Origin: Smithella sp.
GTDB lineage: Bacteria; Desulfobacterota; Syntrophia; Syntrophales; Smithellaceae
Assembly (NCBI GenBank): GCA_018056685.1
Contig: JAGPFC010000013.1
Location: 1-64,000 of the forward strand
Length of the DNA: 64,000 nt
Direction of reading: 5' to 3'
Shown: positions 43,554-51,896 of the stretch, piece after piece
Layout of the letters: each line of letters begins with the position of its first letter
Position numbering within the stretch: the first letter of the stretch is position 1
Notes under the pieces: model-generated
What the model was told of the DNA's origin: nothing
The model's input: only the letters and a program-made list of their open reading frames with translations
The model's database searches: none
Program-made: the position numbers and the translations under genes

Positions 43554-43757
43554 ATGAGTATCCACATACCTGATACCAGGATAAATGCTTTGCAGCGTTG
43601 CGTTTCCGAATGCGAAAAAGCAGTCATCGAGCATGTTTTGTTAAAAACGAAAGGGAACCAATCAGAGGCCGCTGCACTTTTAGGAATCAACGAAAGGGCC
43701 CTGGCGGATAAAATGCATCAATATGAAATTGATTGTGCCCGATTCGAATTAAAATAA
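43554..43757 (+). CDS. Free-standing Fis-type helix-turn-helix protein
   Basis: A 67-residue protein consisting of little more than the DNA-binding end of an NtrC/Fis-type activator. ALQRCVSECEKAVIEHVLLK precedes NQSEAAALLGINERALADKM, the recognition helix pair. No receiver, GAF or AAA+ domain is present, so it cannot activate sigma-54 by itself. It is the third gene behind amtB1 and glnK1 (gap of 10 bases) and ends 21 bases before the porin-like gene. AAGG lies eight bases before ATG 43554. It could compete with, or help, the NifA-like activator at 50155 on shared sites. Confidence 0.75.
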   Translation: MSIHIPDTRINALQRCVSECEKAVIEHVLLKTKGNQSEAAALLGINERALADKMHQYEIDCARFELK

Positions 43758-43778
43758 TTGAAAAGGAGAAATCAAACG

Positions 43779-44651
43779 ATGAACAACAATTTAAATACAA
43801 GGATTATAATGACTTTAATGACACTGATATTGATCTCGTTCCCCTTGATGACCTGGGCAGCGGAGGAATCGAAACCGGCCGAACAAATACCGGCAGAAGA
43901 TAAGGTCACCGGCGAGGTGGCGGCCAGTGTTTTAAGCGCCTATATCTGGCGCGGCCAGGAACTGACGCGTCACAGTATTGTGATTCAGCCTTCTATGACA
44001 GTCGGCTATAAAGGTTTTACCGCCAACGCTTGGGGCAATCTGGATACCAATCCCTACTCAGCTGCGGACGGAGAATATGCGTCCAACTTTACAGAAACGG
44101 ATGTGACCTTATCGTACACCCGTAAGTTCGGCATCGTTTCCACCGGTGTCGGCTATATTTATTATGGTTTGTCGGCGGCAACTCCCGGCGGGCCGGACCT
44201 GACGGATTCCCAGGAAGTATTTGTAACCATGGGGCTGGATACGATTCTTGCGCCGACTCTGACCGTCTATAAGGAAATCGATCATTACCATCAATGGTAT
44301 GCGACGCTGGGGATTGCTCACACCTTTGCGTTACATGAAAGAGTAGGTTTGAAGCTGGCGGCTCAGGCCAGCTACCTGAAGAGCGAGGATGAAACAACCT
44401 ATCCCGAATTTGACGGTGATGCGCAGGCAACTGACAATAAGTTCAGCAATTTCCATGATGGAATGATTTCCATTTCTGTGCCCGTTGCCGTTACCGGTCA
44501 TCTGACACTGACCCCGACAGCAACATGTGTTTTCCCGCTGTCCGGTGACGCCAAGGATGAAATAAAGGGGCGTGGCCTGCAGGGCACGATCCCCTCTGAC
44601 AGGGATGACTCATATCTTTATGGAGGAATCGTTCTGAGTTTTACTTTCTAA
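43779..44651 (+). CDS. Outer-membrane beta-barrel (TorF-like porin) protein
   Basis: A 290-residue exported protein. The signal peptide (about 1-27, ending MTWAAEE) is followed by alternating beta strands (VAASVLSAYIWRGQELTR, QPSMTVGYKGFTANAWG) and a terminal phenylalanine (GGIVLSFTF), as expected for outer-membrane barrels. The early SAYIWRG pattern resembles TorF/Gcw_chp-type putative porins. It may pass nitrogenous solutes, given its place behind amtB1-glnK1. ATG 43779 follows AAGGAG by ten bases. A strong terminator follows at 44680. Confidence 0.75.
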   Translation: MNNNLNTRIIMTLMTLILISFPLMTWAAEESKPAEQIPAEDKVTGEVAASVLSAYIWRGQELTRHSIVIQPSMTVGYKGFTANAWGNLDTNPYSAADGEYASNFTETDVTLSYTRKFGIVSTGVGYIYYGLSAATPGGPDLTDSQEVFVTMGLDTILAPTLTVYKEIDHYHQWYATLGIAHTFALHERVGLKLAAQASYLKSEDETTYPEFDGDAQATDNKFSNFHDGMISISVPVAVTGHLTLTPTATCVFPLSGDAKDEIKGRGLQGTIPSDRDDSYLYGGIVLSFTF

Positions 44652-44679
44652 TAAAAGTGAACGAAATTTAATCAATCGC

Positions 44680-44718
44680 CGCTGCAATTGCATTGTCACA
44701 AATTGCAGCGGCTTTTCG
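44680..44718 (+). terminator. Rho-independent terminator of amtB1 operon
   Basis: GCCGCTGCAATT (44680-44691) pairs perfectly with AATTGCAGCGGC (44703-44714), followed by TTTT. The 12-base stem is strong, so the downstream glnN1 needs its own promoter or read-through. Confidence 0.85.
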
Positions 44719-44769
44719 AAGATCAGAAGAACAGGAGTTTAAGAATATTAAATATTGCAAGGAGGATTT

Positions 44770-46938
44770 ATGAAAAAAACAAATTCAAACATCGCATCAG
44801 AACGGAATTATCAAATTGCCAAGGAAAAATGTGTCCCGGTTTCGGTCTATTACGGCGAGGATACCTTCAGTTACAAGGTGATGAAGGAAAAGCTGCCGAA
44901 AGACACCTATAAAAAACTGATGGACATTATGAATGAAGAAAAAACACTCGATCTTGAAACGGCCAACATCGTTGCCCATGCCATGAAAGAATGGGCCATT
45001 GCCAAAGGGGCAACGCATTTTGCTCACTGGTTTCAGCCGATGACCGGCATGACGGCGGAAAAGCATGATGCTTTTGCCGATCCCGTGGGGGTGGGCGAAG
45101 TTGTGGAAAAGTTTTCCGGCAAACAACTCGTGCAGGGCGAACCGGACGCGTCCAGTTTTCCCAGCGGCGGAATCCGGGCGACATTCGAAGCGCGGGGCTA
45201 CACCGCCTGGGATATTTCGTCCCCCGCTTTTATTCGCCGAAGCGGTATTTCGACAACCCTTTGCATCCCGACGGCTTTCATTTCCTACACAGGGGAAGCA
45301 CTGGATAAAAAGACGCCGCTGCTCAGATCGAACAAAGCCGTCAGCAAAAGCGCCGTCAATATGCTGAAACTGCTGGGCAGCAAAAAAGTTAAAAAGGTTT
45401 TTTCCACCCTGGGGCCGGAGCAGGAATATTTTTTGATTGACATGGATTATTTTTACAAACGACAGGACCTTCTGCTGGGCGGCAGAACGGTTGTCGGTGC
45501 GCCGCCCGCCAAAGGTCAGGAGCTGGAAGATCAGTATTTCGGCAGCATCAAGGAAAGAATATCCTCTTATATGCATGATTTGGAAGAAGAGCTTTTTAAA
45601 CTGGGCATTCCGGCCAAAACCAGACACAATGAAGTTGCGCCCAGTCAGTTTGAAATCGCTCCCGTTTTCGAGGAGGCAAATCTGGCGGTCGATCATAATC
45701 AGTTGGTCATGGATACGATCAAGTCCGTTGCCAAAAAACATTGTCTGGCGGGCCTGCTTCATGAAAAGCCGTTTGCCCGGATTAACGGTTCCGGCAAGCA
45801 CCTGAACTGGTCATTGTCCGACGACAGCGGCAATAATTTGCTCACGCCCGGTGACAAGCCGCATGATAATATTCAATTCCTGGTTTTTCTCGTGGCCATC
45901 ATCAGCGCAGTTTATAAACATGCCGATATTCTTCGGGCATCGGTTGCTTCGTACGCCAACGACCACCGGCTGGGCGCCAATGAAGCACCGCCCGCGATTA
46001 TTTCGGTTTTCCTCGGCGATCAGCTCACAAAAGTTCTGGCCGACATCGAAGCGGGCGTGGTGACCAAAGCAACGGACGAAGAAATCATCGATCTGGGGGT
46101 TGCCGCCATTCCCGTTGTCAGCAAGGATAATACCGATCGCAACCGGACGTCGCCTTTCGCGTTTACCGGCAACAAATTTGAATTCCGTGCCGTCGGGTCA
46201 TCACAGTCCATTTCCTTTCCCGCCGCGGTTATCAATACCATCGTTGCCGAAAGTCTGGACGAATTGGCGGAGAAAATCAAAGCCAGGGGCGGCAACACCA
46301 ATCAGGCTGTTTTTGACGTATTAAAAGCGGAAATCAAAAAGATCAAACCGGTTCTTTTCAACGGGGATAATTACACCAAAGAATGGGAAACGGAAGCAGC
46401 CAAGAGGAAATTGCCCAATGCCAAAACAACTCCGGCTGCACTCAAAGCGTTGATCACGGATAAAGCTTTAACGCTGTTTGAAAAATATGAAGTCCTTTCC
46501 AGGGTGGAATTGAACTCACGCTATTTGATTTATGTCGAAAAATACATCAAGGATCTGGAAATAGAAGTGAAATGCCTGAAAAATATCTGCCTGAGTCAGA
46601 TCATTCCGGCGGCTACGGCATATCAGAAGGATTTAACCAAGACCATGAACGGCATCAAGGACGTCCTCGGCGGCAAAACGGCGTGCACAGCTCAGCAGGA
46701 TATCTTAAAAAATTCGTTGGATCTGGTGAATAAAATCTATGCGGCCACGAAAGAGATTTTGGCGCAAGTGGATTCCATCTCCACCATCCATGATGAAGCC
46801 CAAAAAGCTGAAATGCTGTGCTCCAAGGTAAAAACCAGGATGGATGAATTACGTGAATATGCCGACGCCTTGGAAGAAATCGTTGACGACGAATTATGGC
46901 CTTTGCCGAAGTTCTGGGAGATGCTGTTTATCAGTTAG
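44770..46938 (+). CDS. glnN: Type III glutamine synthetase (first copy)
   Basis: A 722-residue enzyme that makes glutamine from glutamate, ammonium and ATP. The length is far above type I (about 470), and motifs are those of GlnN: FAHWFQPMTG, DASSFPSGGIRATFEARGY, LGPEQEYFLID, KTRHNEVAPSQFEIAP, NGSGKHLNWS, and DNTDRNRTSPFAFTG near the ATP/glutamate site. GGAGG precedes ATG 44770. It is highly similar to the second copy at 57182. No sigma-54 element is seen in its own upstream gap, so it may be expressed differently from the amt genes. Confidence 0.96.
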   Translation: MKKTNSNIASERNYQIAKEKCVPVSVYYGEDTFSYKVMKEKLPKDTYKKLMDIMNEEKTLDLETANIVAHAMKEWAIAKGATHFAHWFQPMTGMTAEKHDAFADPVGVGEVVEKFSGKQLVQGEPDASSFPSGGIRATFEARGYTAWDISSPAFIRRSGISTTLCIPTAFISYTGEALDKKTPLLRSNKAVSKSAVNMLKLLGSKKVKKVFSTLGPEQEYFLIDMDYFYKRQDLLLGGRTVVGAPPAKGQELEDQYFGSIKERISSYMHDLEEELFKLGIPAKTRHNEVAPSQFEIAPVFEEANLAVDHNQLVMDTIKSVAKKHCLAGLLHEKPFARINGSGKHLNWSLSDDSGNNLLTPGDKPHDNIQFLVFLVAIISAVYKHADILRASVASYANDHRLGANEAPPAIISVFLGDQLTKVLADIEAGVVTKATDEEIIDLGVAAIPVVSKDNTDRNRTSPFAFTGNKFEFRAVGSSQSISFPAAVINTIVAESLDELAEKIKARGGNTNQAVFDVLKAEIKKIKPVLFNGDNYTKEWETEAAKRKLPNAKTTPAALKALITDKALTLFEKYEVLSRVELNSRYLIYVEKYIKDLEIEVKCLKNICLSQIIPAATAYQKDLTKTMNGIKDVLGGKTACTAQQDILKNSLDLVNKIYAATKEILAQVDSISTIHDEAQKAEMLCSKVKTRMDELREYADALEEIVDDELWPLPKFWEMLFIS

Positions 46939-46958
46939 TCCACGTTGCAGAAGTGAAA

Positions 46959-46974
46959 TGGCATGGCATTTGCT
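46959..46974 (+). promoter_or_regulatory. Sigma-54 promoter-like element upstream of tRNA-Gln
   Basis: TGGCATGGCATTTGCT matches the -24/-12 consensus TGGCAyG-N4-TTGCw at every fixed position, with GG (46960-46961) and GC (46972-46973) ten bases apart. Transcription would begin near 46985, ahead of a hairpin, tRNA-Gln and an amidotransferase gene. A weak TATTAA at 46991 could be an alternative sigma-70 -10 box. Confidence 0.6.
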
Positions 46975-47002
46975 CTGAATTCGCAGGTGGTATTAAAAAC
47001 GC

Positions 47003-47040
47003 GGCAGGATGTAACGATTATGTATCGGGAACATCCTGCC
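47003..47040 (+). other. Leader hairpin before tRNA-Gln
   Basis: GGCAGGATGT (47003-47012) pairs perfectly with ACATCCTGCC (47031-47040) around an 18-base loop. No T-tract follows, so it does not look like a terminator. It may be a processing signal or a structured leader. Confidence 0.6.
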
Positions 47041-47057
47041 GGTTGTAAGTGACGCAC

Positions 47058-47131
47058 TGATGGGTCGTCTAATGGTAGGACAACAGGTTCTGGCCCTGTG
47101 AATCGAGGTTCGAGTCCTTGCCCATCAGCCA
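47058..47131 (+). tRNA. tRNA-Gln(CTG)
   Basis: A 74-base cloverleaf. The acceptor TGATGGG pairs with CCCATCA without mismatch, and the D-arm is GTC/GAC. The anticodon stem ACAGG/CCTGT encloses TTCTGGC (anticodon CTG), and the T-stem CGAGG/CCTTG encloses TTCGAGT. Discriminator G and encoded CCA end at 47131. It sits 19 bases before a glutamine amidotransferase-family gene inside the nitrogen island. Confidence 0.95.
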
Positions 47132-47150
47132 TTTATAAAAAGGAAACAAT

Positions 47151-47849
47151 ATGCGCGCACATTATTTACAACACGTTCCCTTTGAAGGTTTGGGCAGCAT
47201 AGAGTCCTGGCTTAAAAAATCCGGATACGAAATTACCAGCACAAAATTGTTCGATGGTCCTGACTTCCCGGATCTCAGGAAGATAGACTTTCTCATCGTC
47301 ATGGGCGGTCCGATGAGCGTCAATGATGAGGATAAGTTGCCGTGGCTGGCTGCAGAAAAAAAATTCATTTGGGATACCATCGCCAAAAATAAACCGGTGC
47401 TGGGAATCTGCCTGGGCGCGCAGCTGATCGCGAATGTGCTGGGCGCCAGCGTGTATCCCAATAAGGCAAAAGAAATCGGCTGGTTTTCGATCCATGGAAT
47501 CGTAACGAACGACAAATCCATTTTTGAAATGCCGGCGTCGCTCAAAGTATTCCAGTGGCACGGAGAGACATTTGATTTGCCCGCGGGCGCAGTCCGTCTT
47601 GCGAAAAGCGACGTATGCGAAAATCAGGCATTTCAGATAGGCACGTCGGTTATCGGCCTTCAATTTCATCTGGAGACCACGCCTGAAGCCGCACGAGCGC
47701 TTGTTTCCAACTGCGGTGATGACCTGGTTGAAGCGCCCTACATCCAGACCGATCAAGAAATCATGTCTGCCGGGACGGAGACATTCCAATCGATTAATCA
47801 CCTGATGGACGAGGTGCTTTCTTTCCTGGGCAACAATAAATCGCTGTAG
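47151..47849 (+). CDS. Class I glutamine amidotransferase (GMP synthase GATase-like)
   Basis: A 232-residue protein. MGGPMSVNDEDKLPWL, the nucleophile elbow LGICLGAQLIANVLG (Cys) and QFHLETTPE (His-Glu) give the full class I triad. It resembles stand-alone GATase proteins annotated as GMP synthase-like or gamma-glutamyl hydrolases; the true acceptor is unknown. It starts 19 bases after tRNA-Gln, with AAAGGAA just upstream, and may share the sigma-54-driven transcript. It could in principle serve the amidotransferase-less GuaA-like protein at 7485, but nothing in the sequence ties them together. Confidence 0.9.
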   Translation: MRAHYLQHVPFEGLGSIESWLKKSGYEITSTKLFDGPDFPDLRKIDFLIVMGGPMSVNDEDKLPWLAAEKKFIWDTIAKNKPVLGICLGAQLIANVLGASVYPNKAKEIGWFSIHGIVTNDKSIFEMPASLKVFQWHGETFDLPAGAVRLAKSDVCENQAFQIGTSVIGLQFHLETTPEAARALVSNCGDDLVEAPYIQTDQEIMSAGTETFQSINHLMDEVLSFLGNNKSL

Positions 47850-47891
47850 ATAAATATCGTTAGATCAAGATGCTTAAAATTTTATCTCAGG

Positions 47892-48269
47892 TTATTTCTT
47901 TCTTTTTTCATCAATATCGCCCGGATACATCATGGCGTCCGGTCCCCGTTCACGGGTACGAACCCGAATGACGTCTTCAACGGGTGTAACAAAGATGATA
48001 CCATCTCCCGTTTCTCCCGTGTAAGCCGACGTGAGAATCGCCTCCAGCGCGGCTTCGAGATTGCGATCATTCAAAACGATATTGATTTGTATTTTCGGAA
48101 GCATGTTGACCTGATAGGTTCCGGCGCGTCCAACCAGCTGGACACCTCCCTGACGGCCGTGACCCCGGACCTCAAACATGTTCATGCCCACAATGCCTAT
48201 CTCCTTAAGAGCGCACATCACATCGTTCACTTTATCTTCGCGAATAATGGCTTCTATTTTCTTCAACAT
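47892..48269 (-). CDS. glnB: PII signalling protein GlnK (second copy)
   Basis: A 125-residue PII protein. MLKKIEAIIREDKVNDVMCAL opens it. The T-loop GRQGGVQLVGRAGTYQVNMLPK is unlike that of the first copy, but aligned residue by residue it keeps a tyrosine at the position of enteric Tyr51. The B-loop reads TGETGDGIIFV, and a charged C-terminal tail extends about 12 residues beyond the usual end. It is downstream of amt2 (37-base gap), so it probably gates that transporter. ATG 48269 lies eight bases after GGAG; a GTG at 48272 is the alternative. Confidence 0.93.
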   Translation of the reverse strand: MLKKIEAIIREDKVNDVMCALKEIGIVGMNMFEVRGHGRQGGVQLVGRAGTYQVNMLPKIQINIVLNDRNLEAALEAILTSAYTGETGDGIIFVTPVEDVIRVRTRERGPDAMMYPGDIDEKRKK

Positions 48270-48308
48270 CACGATATCTCCAATGAAAAAATATTTTCAA
48301 ACAGGATC

Positions 48309-49535
48309 CTATGAATACGATCGTTCGCCGTGGGAACTGATATCCAGACCCACTTCTTCTTCCATGGGGCTTACCCGCAGGCCGATGCTCATATCCAATA
48401 CCTTGGCCAGCACGTAGGTCATCCCGAAGGCAAAGGCTATGGTGACAATCACGGCAATCATCTGAATGCCGAACTGATTGGGATTACCGAAAAACAAGCC
48501 GTTGGCTCCACCGGTGTTAACGGTCACGGTGGCAAATAATCCCGTGGCCAGTGTGCCCCATAGGCTGGACATACCGTGACAGGCCCATACATCAAGCGAT
48601 TCATCCAGCTTGCGCCGGTCACGGAAGCGGATGGCATAATAACAAATCGGTGCCGCTACCGCGCCGATGGCCATAGCCGCAAGAGTTGTTACATAACCGG
48701 AAGCCGGAGTCACTGCAGCGAGTCCCACCACCATTCCGGTGGCAATTCCCAGGGTGCTGGGTCTGCCGTCCAGCCAGGAAAGCATCATCCAGACCAGGCC
48801 GGCCGCCGCCGCCGAAGTGTTGGTTGTAACCAGAGCGTTTACCGCCACGCCGTTTGCCCCGAGGGCGCTGCCCGCGTTAAAGCCGAACCAGCCAACCCAC
48901 AGCAGGCCTGTTCCCAAAACGGTAAGGGGAATATTGTTCGGTTCTATCGGCACCTTTCCGTATCCTTTGCGCGGTCCGATAACCAGAGCAAACGCCAAAG
49001 CCGAAAAGCCCGCGGCGATATGCACAACCGTTCCGCCCGCAAAATCAAGAACGCCCATTTCCTTGAGCCATCCGCCCTGACCCCAGACCCAGTGGCAAAG
49101 AGGATCGTAAACCAGCGTAGCCCAGAGAAGACTGAAAAGCAGGAAGCTCTTGAATTTGACCCGTTCAACAAAAGCGCCGGTGATTAAAGCCGGGGTGATA
49201 ACGGCAAACATCATCTGAAACGCGGCAAAAAGTTGGTGAGGAATGGTAGCGGAGTATGCGGTATGAGGCTCGGCACCGACACCTTTAAAACCCGCAAAAT
49301 TCAATCCGCCGATCCATCCGCCAATATCCGGGCCGAAAGAAAGAGAATATCCAAAAAGAATCCACTGAACACCGATCAACGACAAAAAAATATAACTTAA
49401 GGTTAGCGTGGAAAGAACATTTTTTCTTCTCACCATCCCGCCATAAAAAAACGCCAGAGCCGGCGTCATTAAAAGAACAAGCGAACAGCACACCAAGATC
49501 CAAGCGGTATCGCCCGCACTGATTTGAGCATCCAT
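48309..49535 (-). CDS. amt: Ammonium transporter (second copy)
   Basis: A 408-residue Amt protein with about 11 membrane helices: PALAFFYGGMVRRKNVLSTL, pore histidines in GGTVVHIAAG and ACHGMSSLWGT. The second histidine segment differs from the first copy (HGVGGTVGT), as in Amt subfamilies often partnered by NifI/GlnK2-type PII proteins. GGAGG sits six bases before ATG 49535. A sigma-54 element at 49572-49587 drives it, with glnK2 as second gene. Having two Amt-PII pairs suggests different affinity ranges. Confidence 0.95.
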   Translation of the reverse strand: MDAQISAGDTAWILVCCSLVLLMTPALAFFYGGMVRRKNVLSTLTLSYIFLSLIGVQWILFGYSLSFGPDIGGWIGGLNFAGFKGVGAEPHTAYSATIPHQLFAAFQMMFAVITPALITGAFVERVKFKSFLLFSLLWATLVYDPLCHWVWGQGGWLKEMGVLDFAGGTVVHIAAGFSALAFALVIGPRKGYGKVPIEPNNIPLTVLGTGLLWVGWFGFNAGSALGANGVAVNALVTTNTSAAAAGLVWMMLSWLDGRPSTLGIATGMVVGLAAVTPASGYVTTLAAMAIGAVAAPICYYAIRFRDRRKLDESLDVWACHGMSSLWGTLATGLFATVTVNTGGANGLFFGNPNQFGIQMIAVIVTIAFAFGMTYVLAKVLDMSIGLRVSPMEEEVGLDISSHGERSYS

Positions 49536-49571
49536 TTCATTCCTCCCGTTAAAATATCTTGATCAAGGATT

Positions 49572-49587
49572 AGCAATAATCTTGCCA
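49572..49587 (-). promoter_or_regulatory. Sigma-54 promoter of amt2-glnK2
   Basis: Read on the minus strand, TGGCAAGATTATTGCT has GG and GC exactly ten bases apart. Transcription would start near 49562, leaving a 27-base leader. Confidence 0.8.
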
Positions 49588-49641
49588 TGATATTTATATA
49601 TTAAATACAGTTGCTTATGTAATAATGAGTAGAATTGACTT

Positions 49642-49655
49642 GTACGGATTTGTGC
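49642..49655. promoter_or_regulatory. Candidate enhancer site upstream of amt2
   Basis: GTACGGATTTGTGC fits GnACnnATTTGTnC. It is about 55 bases upstream of the amt2 -24 box. A related CACAAATGTGCC follows at 49675-49686. Confidence 0.4.
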
Positions 49656-49745
49656 GTTCAGGGATGAAATAAAACACAAATGTGCCGATTTTAATAATTC
49701 GATGCCGACGCTGTATAAAAAATTTAAGTTTGGTAGTGAAATAAT

Positions 49746-49759
49746 TTCAAATTTGTAAC
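49746..49759. promoter_or_regulatory. Candidate enhancer site between amt2 and activator
   Basis: TTCAAATTTGTAAC carries the AAATTTGT core of the island palindrome. It lies about 160 bases upstream of the amt2 promoter and 300 bases upstream of the activator promoter. Confidence 0.35.
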
Positions 49760-50058
49760 TTTTAATAATGACAAAGATATATCTTTTCTCTGTGAACGCC
49801 ATCCTGCTTTTTTTCATTTTCGTGAAATATCTATCCGGCGCAAGCAAAATTCAAATCGTCAAAGAGTTCAAACGGAAAAAGACCTGCCCCGATAAAACAG
49901 AAATACGAATCGCGCCTGTGACTACATCATTCAATCCCCAGAATGAGTTCTTATAATTTTCTATATATATTTAACCTTAGATTGATTTAATATTATCTGT
50001 AATCAATTCCCTCAACAATTTTGAATTTTTTTGTATTTTTTACAAAGTTGTCTTCATT

Positions 50059-50074
50059 TGGTACGCACTTTGCG
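50059..50074 (+). promoter_or_regulatory. Sigma-54 promoter of the NifA-like activator gene
   Basis: TGGTACGCACTTTGCG is a near-consensus -24/-12 element (TGGyACG-N4-TTGC) with GG-N10-GC spacing. It implies that the activator is itself sigma-54 dependent, probably autoregulated. The predicted start is near 50085, 70 bases before the gene. Confidence 0.8.
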
Positions 50075-50154
50075 AACCAAAGATCATGTTAATGATAAAT
50101 TGTTTGCATTTAGAACAATTATGTAACAAAATACTTTTCGTGAGTTGATCCGTT

Positions 50155-51735
50155 ATGAGCAACACCACAAAAAAATCTTTAAGTGAGAGAGAAGGAAAAT
50201 TGAGCATTCATACTTACGAAGAATTGGCCGCCTTGCATGCGGTAGCCAAAATTATCGCCCAGCCGCTGGATTTACGAGAGCAACTGGAGCAGGTCCTGCA
50301 GGAAATGAGTTCACGTTTGGGAATGCAGCGTGGCATGATATCTCTGGTGGACCGCGAAAAGAAGGAAGTCTGGCTGGATGTAGCTCATGACGTAAATATT
50401 GAAGGGTTGGAAGTAACGTATAAGCCGGGTGAAGGCATTACCGGTAAAGTTGCGGAAACAGGCCGTCCGATGGCAGTGGCCAATCTTGGTCAGGAAACCC
50501 ATTTCCTGGATCGTACTGGTGCGCGCCGTAATTTGAACCGTACAGAACTTTCTTTTTTGTGCGTGCCGATTATCTATGATTCCAGTGTCGTCGGAGTCTT
50601 ATCAGCCGATAAAGTCGCTCTGGATGTGGAAAAACTGGATAAGGAACTGGCCCTGCTGTCTTCGGTTGCAGAACTGATGGCCAAAGCCGTGCACATCCGC
50701 GGCCTCGAAGAAGAAAACAGACGCCTGCGCAAAATTGTCGGTCAGAACCGTGCGCCGTCCATGGATATTATCGGTCATTCCAAAGCCATGCAGGAAGTTT
50801 TCGGACTGGTCGCACAGGTGGCTGATTCCAACACAACAGTTCTGATTACCGGAGAGACAGGTACCGGCAAGGAGTTAATTGCCCGTGCCATTCACAATAA
50901 TTCCCCACGCAAGGGCGGGCCGCTGGTGCAGGTCAACTGCGCGGCGATTCCCGATACGTTGATAGAAAGCGAATTGTTCGGCCATGAGAAAGGCGCGTTT
51001 ACCGGAGCCTTGACGCAACGCCGTGGACGCTTTGAGGAAGCCAACGGCGGCACCATTTTTCTGGATGAAGTCGGCGAACTTTCCGCCGCTGCCCAAGTGA
51101 AGCTTTTACGGATTCTGCAAGAGAAACGCTTTCAGCCATTGGGTTCTTCGCGGGTGGTCAATGTCAATGTCCGGATTATCGCCGCCACCAACCGTAATCT
51201 GGAGCAGGATATTCTCTCTGATCGTTTTCGCGCTGATTTATTCTACCGACTGAACGTATTCCCGATTTACCTGCCGCCGCTTCGCGAGCGCGGCAGCGAT
51301 GTAATCCTGCTCGCTGATCACTTTATTCTTAAATACAGCGGTGAGATGGGCAAGCACGTGAAAAGAATTTCCACCGCCGCCATCGAAGTTTTCCTGAATC
51401 ATAAATGGCCGGGAAATGTTCGCGAACTGGAAAACTGTATCGAGCGCGCTGTCTTGTTATCCAAGACCGATACGATAGATTGTCAGCATCTTCCGCCATC
51501 GTTGCAGATCAAGGAAAAAGAAGTTGAAAGGAAGGATAAGAGCAAACTTTCCACTGTTGTGGAAGCCCAGGAAAGGGCTTTGATTATTGAAGCGCTGGAA
51601 GAAACCGGCGGCAATCAGACCAAGGCTGCCCGGAAACTGGGTACAACCAAACGCATTATCCAGTATAAGATATCGAAAATGGGCATCAATTCCAAATTAT
51701 TCAAAAAGAAGGCAGGCGAATCCCATCAACGGTAA
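50155..51735 (+). CDS. NifA-like sigma-54-dependent activator (GAF-AAA+-Fis)
   Basis: A 526-residue enhancer-binding protein. An N-terminal GAF domain (about 22-185) is followed by an AAA+ domain with Walker A GETGTGKE (233-240), the sigma-54-contacting GAFTGA (280-285), Walker B GTIFLDEV and the arginine-finger region [14 protein letters not shown] Fis-type HTH ends it (about 480-512; [20 protein letters not shown]). The architecture matches NifA, but there are no nif genes here and the interdomain cysteines of oxygen-sensitive NifA are absent. The surrounding amt, PII, glutamine synthetase and glutamate synthase genes point to control of ammonium assimilation. GAF might bind 2-oxoglutarate or contact PII. 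Confidence 0.93.
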   Translation: MSNTTKKSLSEREGKLSIHTYEELAALHAVAKIIAQPLDLREQLEQVLQEMSSRLGMQRGMISLVDREKKEVWLDVAHDVNIEGLEVTYKPGEGITGKVAETGRPMAVANLGQETHFLDRTGARRNLNRTELSFLCVPIIYDSSVVGVLSADKVALDVEKLDKELALLSSVAELMAKAVHIRGLEEENRRLRKIVGQNRAPSMDIIGHSKAMQEVFGLVAQVADSNTTVLITGETGTGKELIARAIHNNSPRKGGPLVQVNCAAIPDTLIESELFGHEKGAFTGALTQRRGRFEEANGGTIFLDEVGELSAAAQVKLLRILQEKRFQPLGSSRVVNVNVRIIAATNRNLEQDILSDRFRADLFYRLNVFPIYLPPLRERGSDVILLADHFILKYSGEMGKHVKRISTAAIEVFLNHKWPGNVRELENCIERAVLLSKTDTIDCQHLPPSLQIKEKEVERKDKSKLSTVVEAQERALIIEALEETGGNQTKAARKLGTTKRIIQYKISKMGINSKLFKKKAGESHQR

Positions 51736-51768
51736 TTCATTCGTTTTTTATAAAAATGGATTAAAAAA

Positions 51769-51782
51769 GCACAAATTTGGTT
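51769..51782. promoter_or_regulatory. Candidate enhancer site upstream of glutamate synthase (distal)
   Basis: GCACAAATTTGGTT fits the island palindrome in its left half and centre. It is about 115 bases upstream of the sigma-54 -24 box. Confidence 0.45.
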
Positions 51783-51797
51783 CAAAATTTATGAATA

Positions 51798-51811
51798 GAA
51801 CAAATTCGTGC
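51798..51811. promoter_or_regulatory. Candidate enhancer site upstream of glutamate synthase (proximal)
   Basis: GAACAAATTCGTGC fits GnACAAATTnGTnC. It starts 29 bases after the distal site, the same offset as the direct repeat before amtB1. Confidence 0.5.
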
Positions 51812-51896
51812 CGTTTAAAAACAAAAGTAAGTTTTATCGAGAGTGCAAAGACGCAAAAATGAAGGAAATACAAAAATGTAATTTATTTTTTGAATC

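Larger units (their letters stand above)
49536..50154. other. Divergent regulatory region between amt2 and the NifA-like activator
   Basis: 619 bases, very AT-rich, with no supported gene. It holds outward-facing sigma-54 elements at each end (49572-49587 minus, 50059-50074 plus) and several copies or half-copies of the island palindrome (49642-49655, 49675-49686, 49746-49759). A 62-codon frame at 49768-49956 lacks a ribosome site. Confidence 0.65.

Noticed and set aside
44652-44769. Sigma-54 promoter directly upstream of glnN1
   Set aside because: No GG-N10-GC element was found in the gap, which is largely a terminator. The same holds for the gap before glnN2 (57056-57181).
46976-47057. Glutamine riboswitch in the tRNA-Gln leader
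   Set aside because: The hairpin is strong, but no recognisable glnA-RNA or downstream-peptide motif sequence is present.
49768-49956. 62-codon frame with a hydrophobic N-terminus between amt2 and the activator
   Set aside because: No ribosome-binding site, very AT-rich, and it lies in a region packed with regulatory motifs. Not strong enough to call.
50155-51735. Calling the activator true NifA
   Set aside because: The domain order fits, but no nif genes occur in the window, and the candidate binding sites are not TGT-N10-ACA. A general nitrogen-assimilation activator is the safer call.
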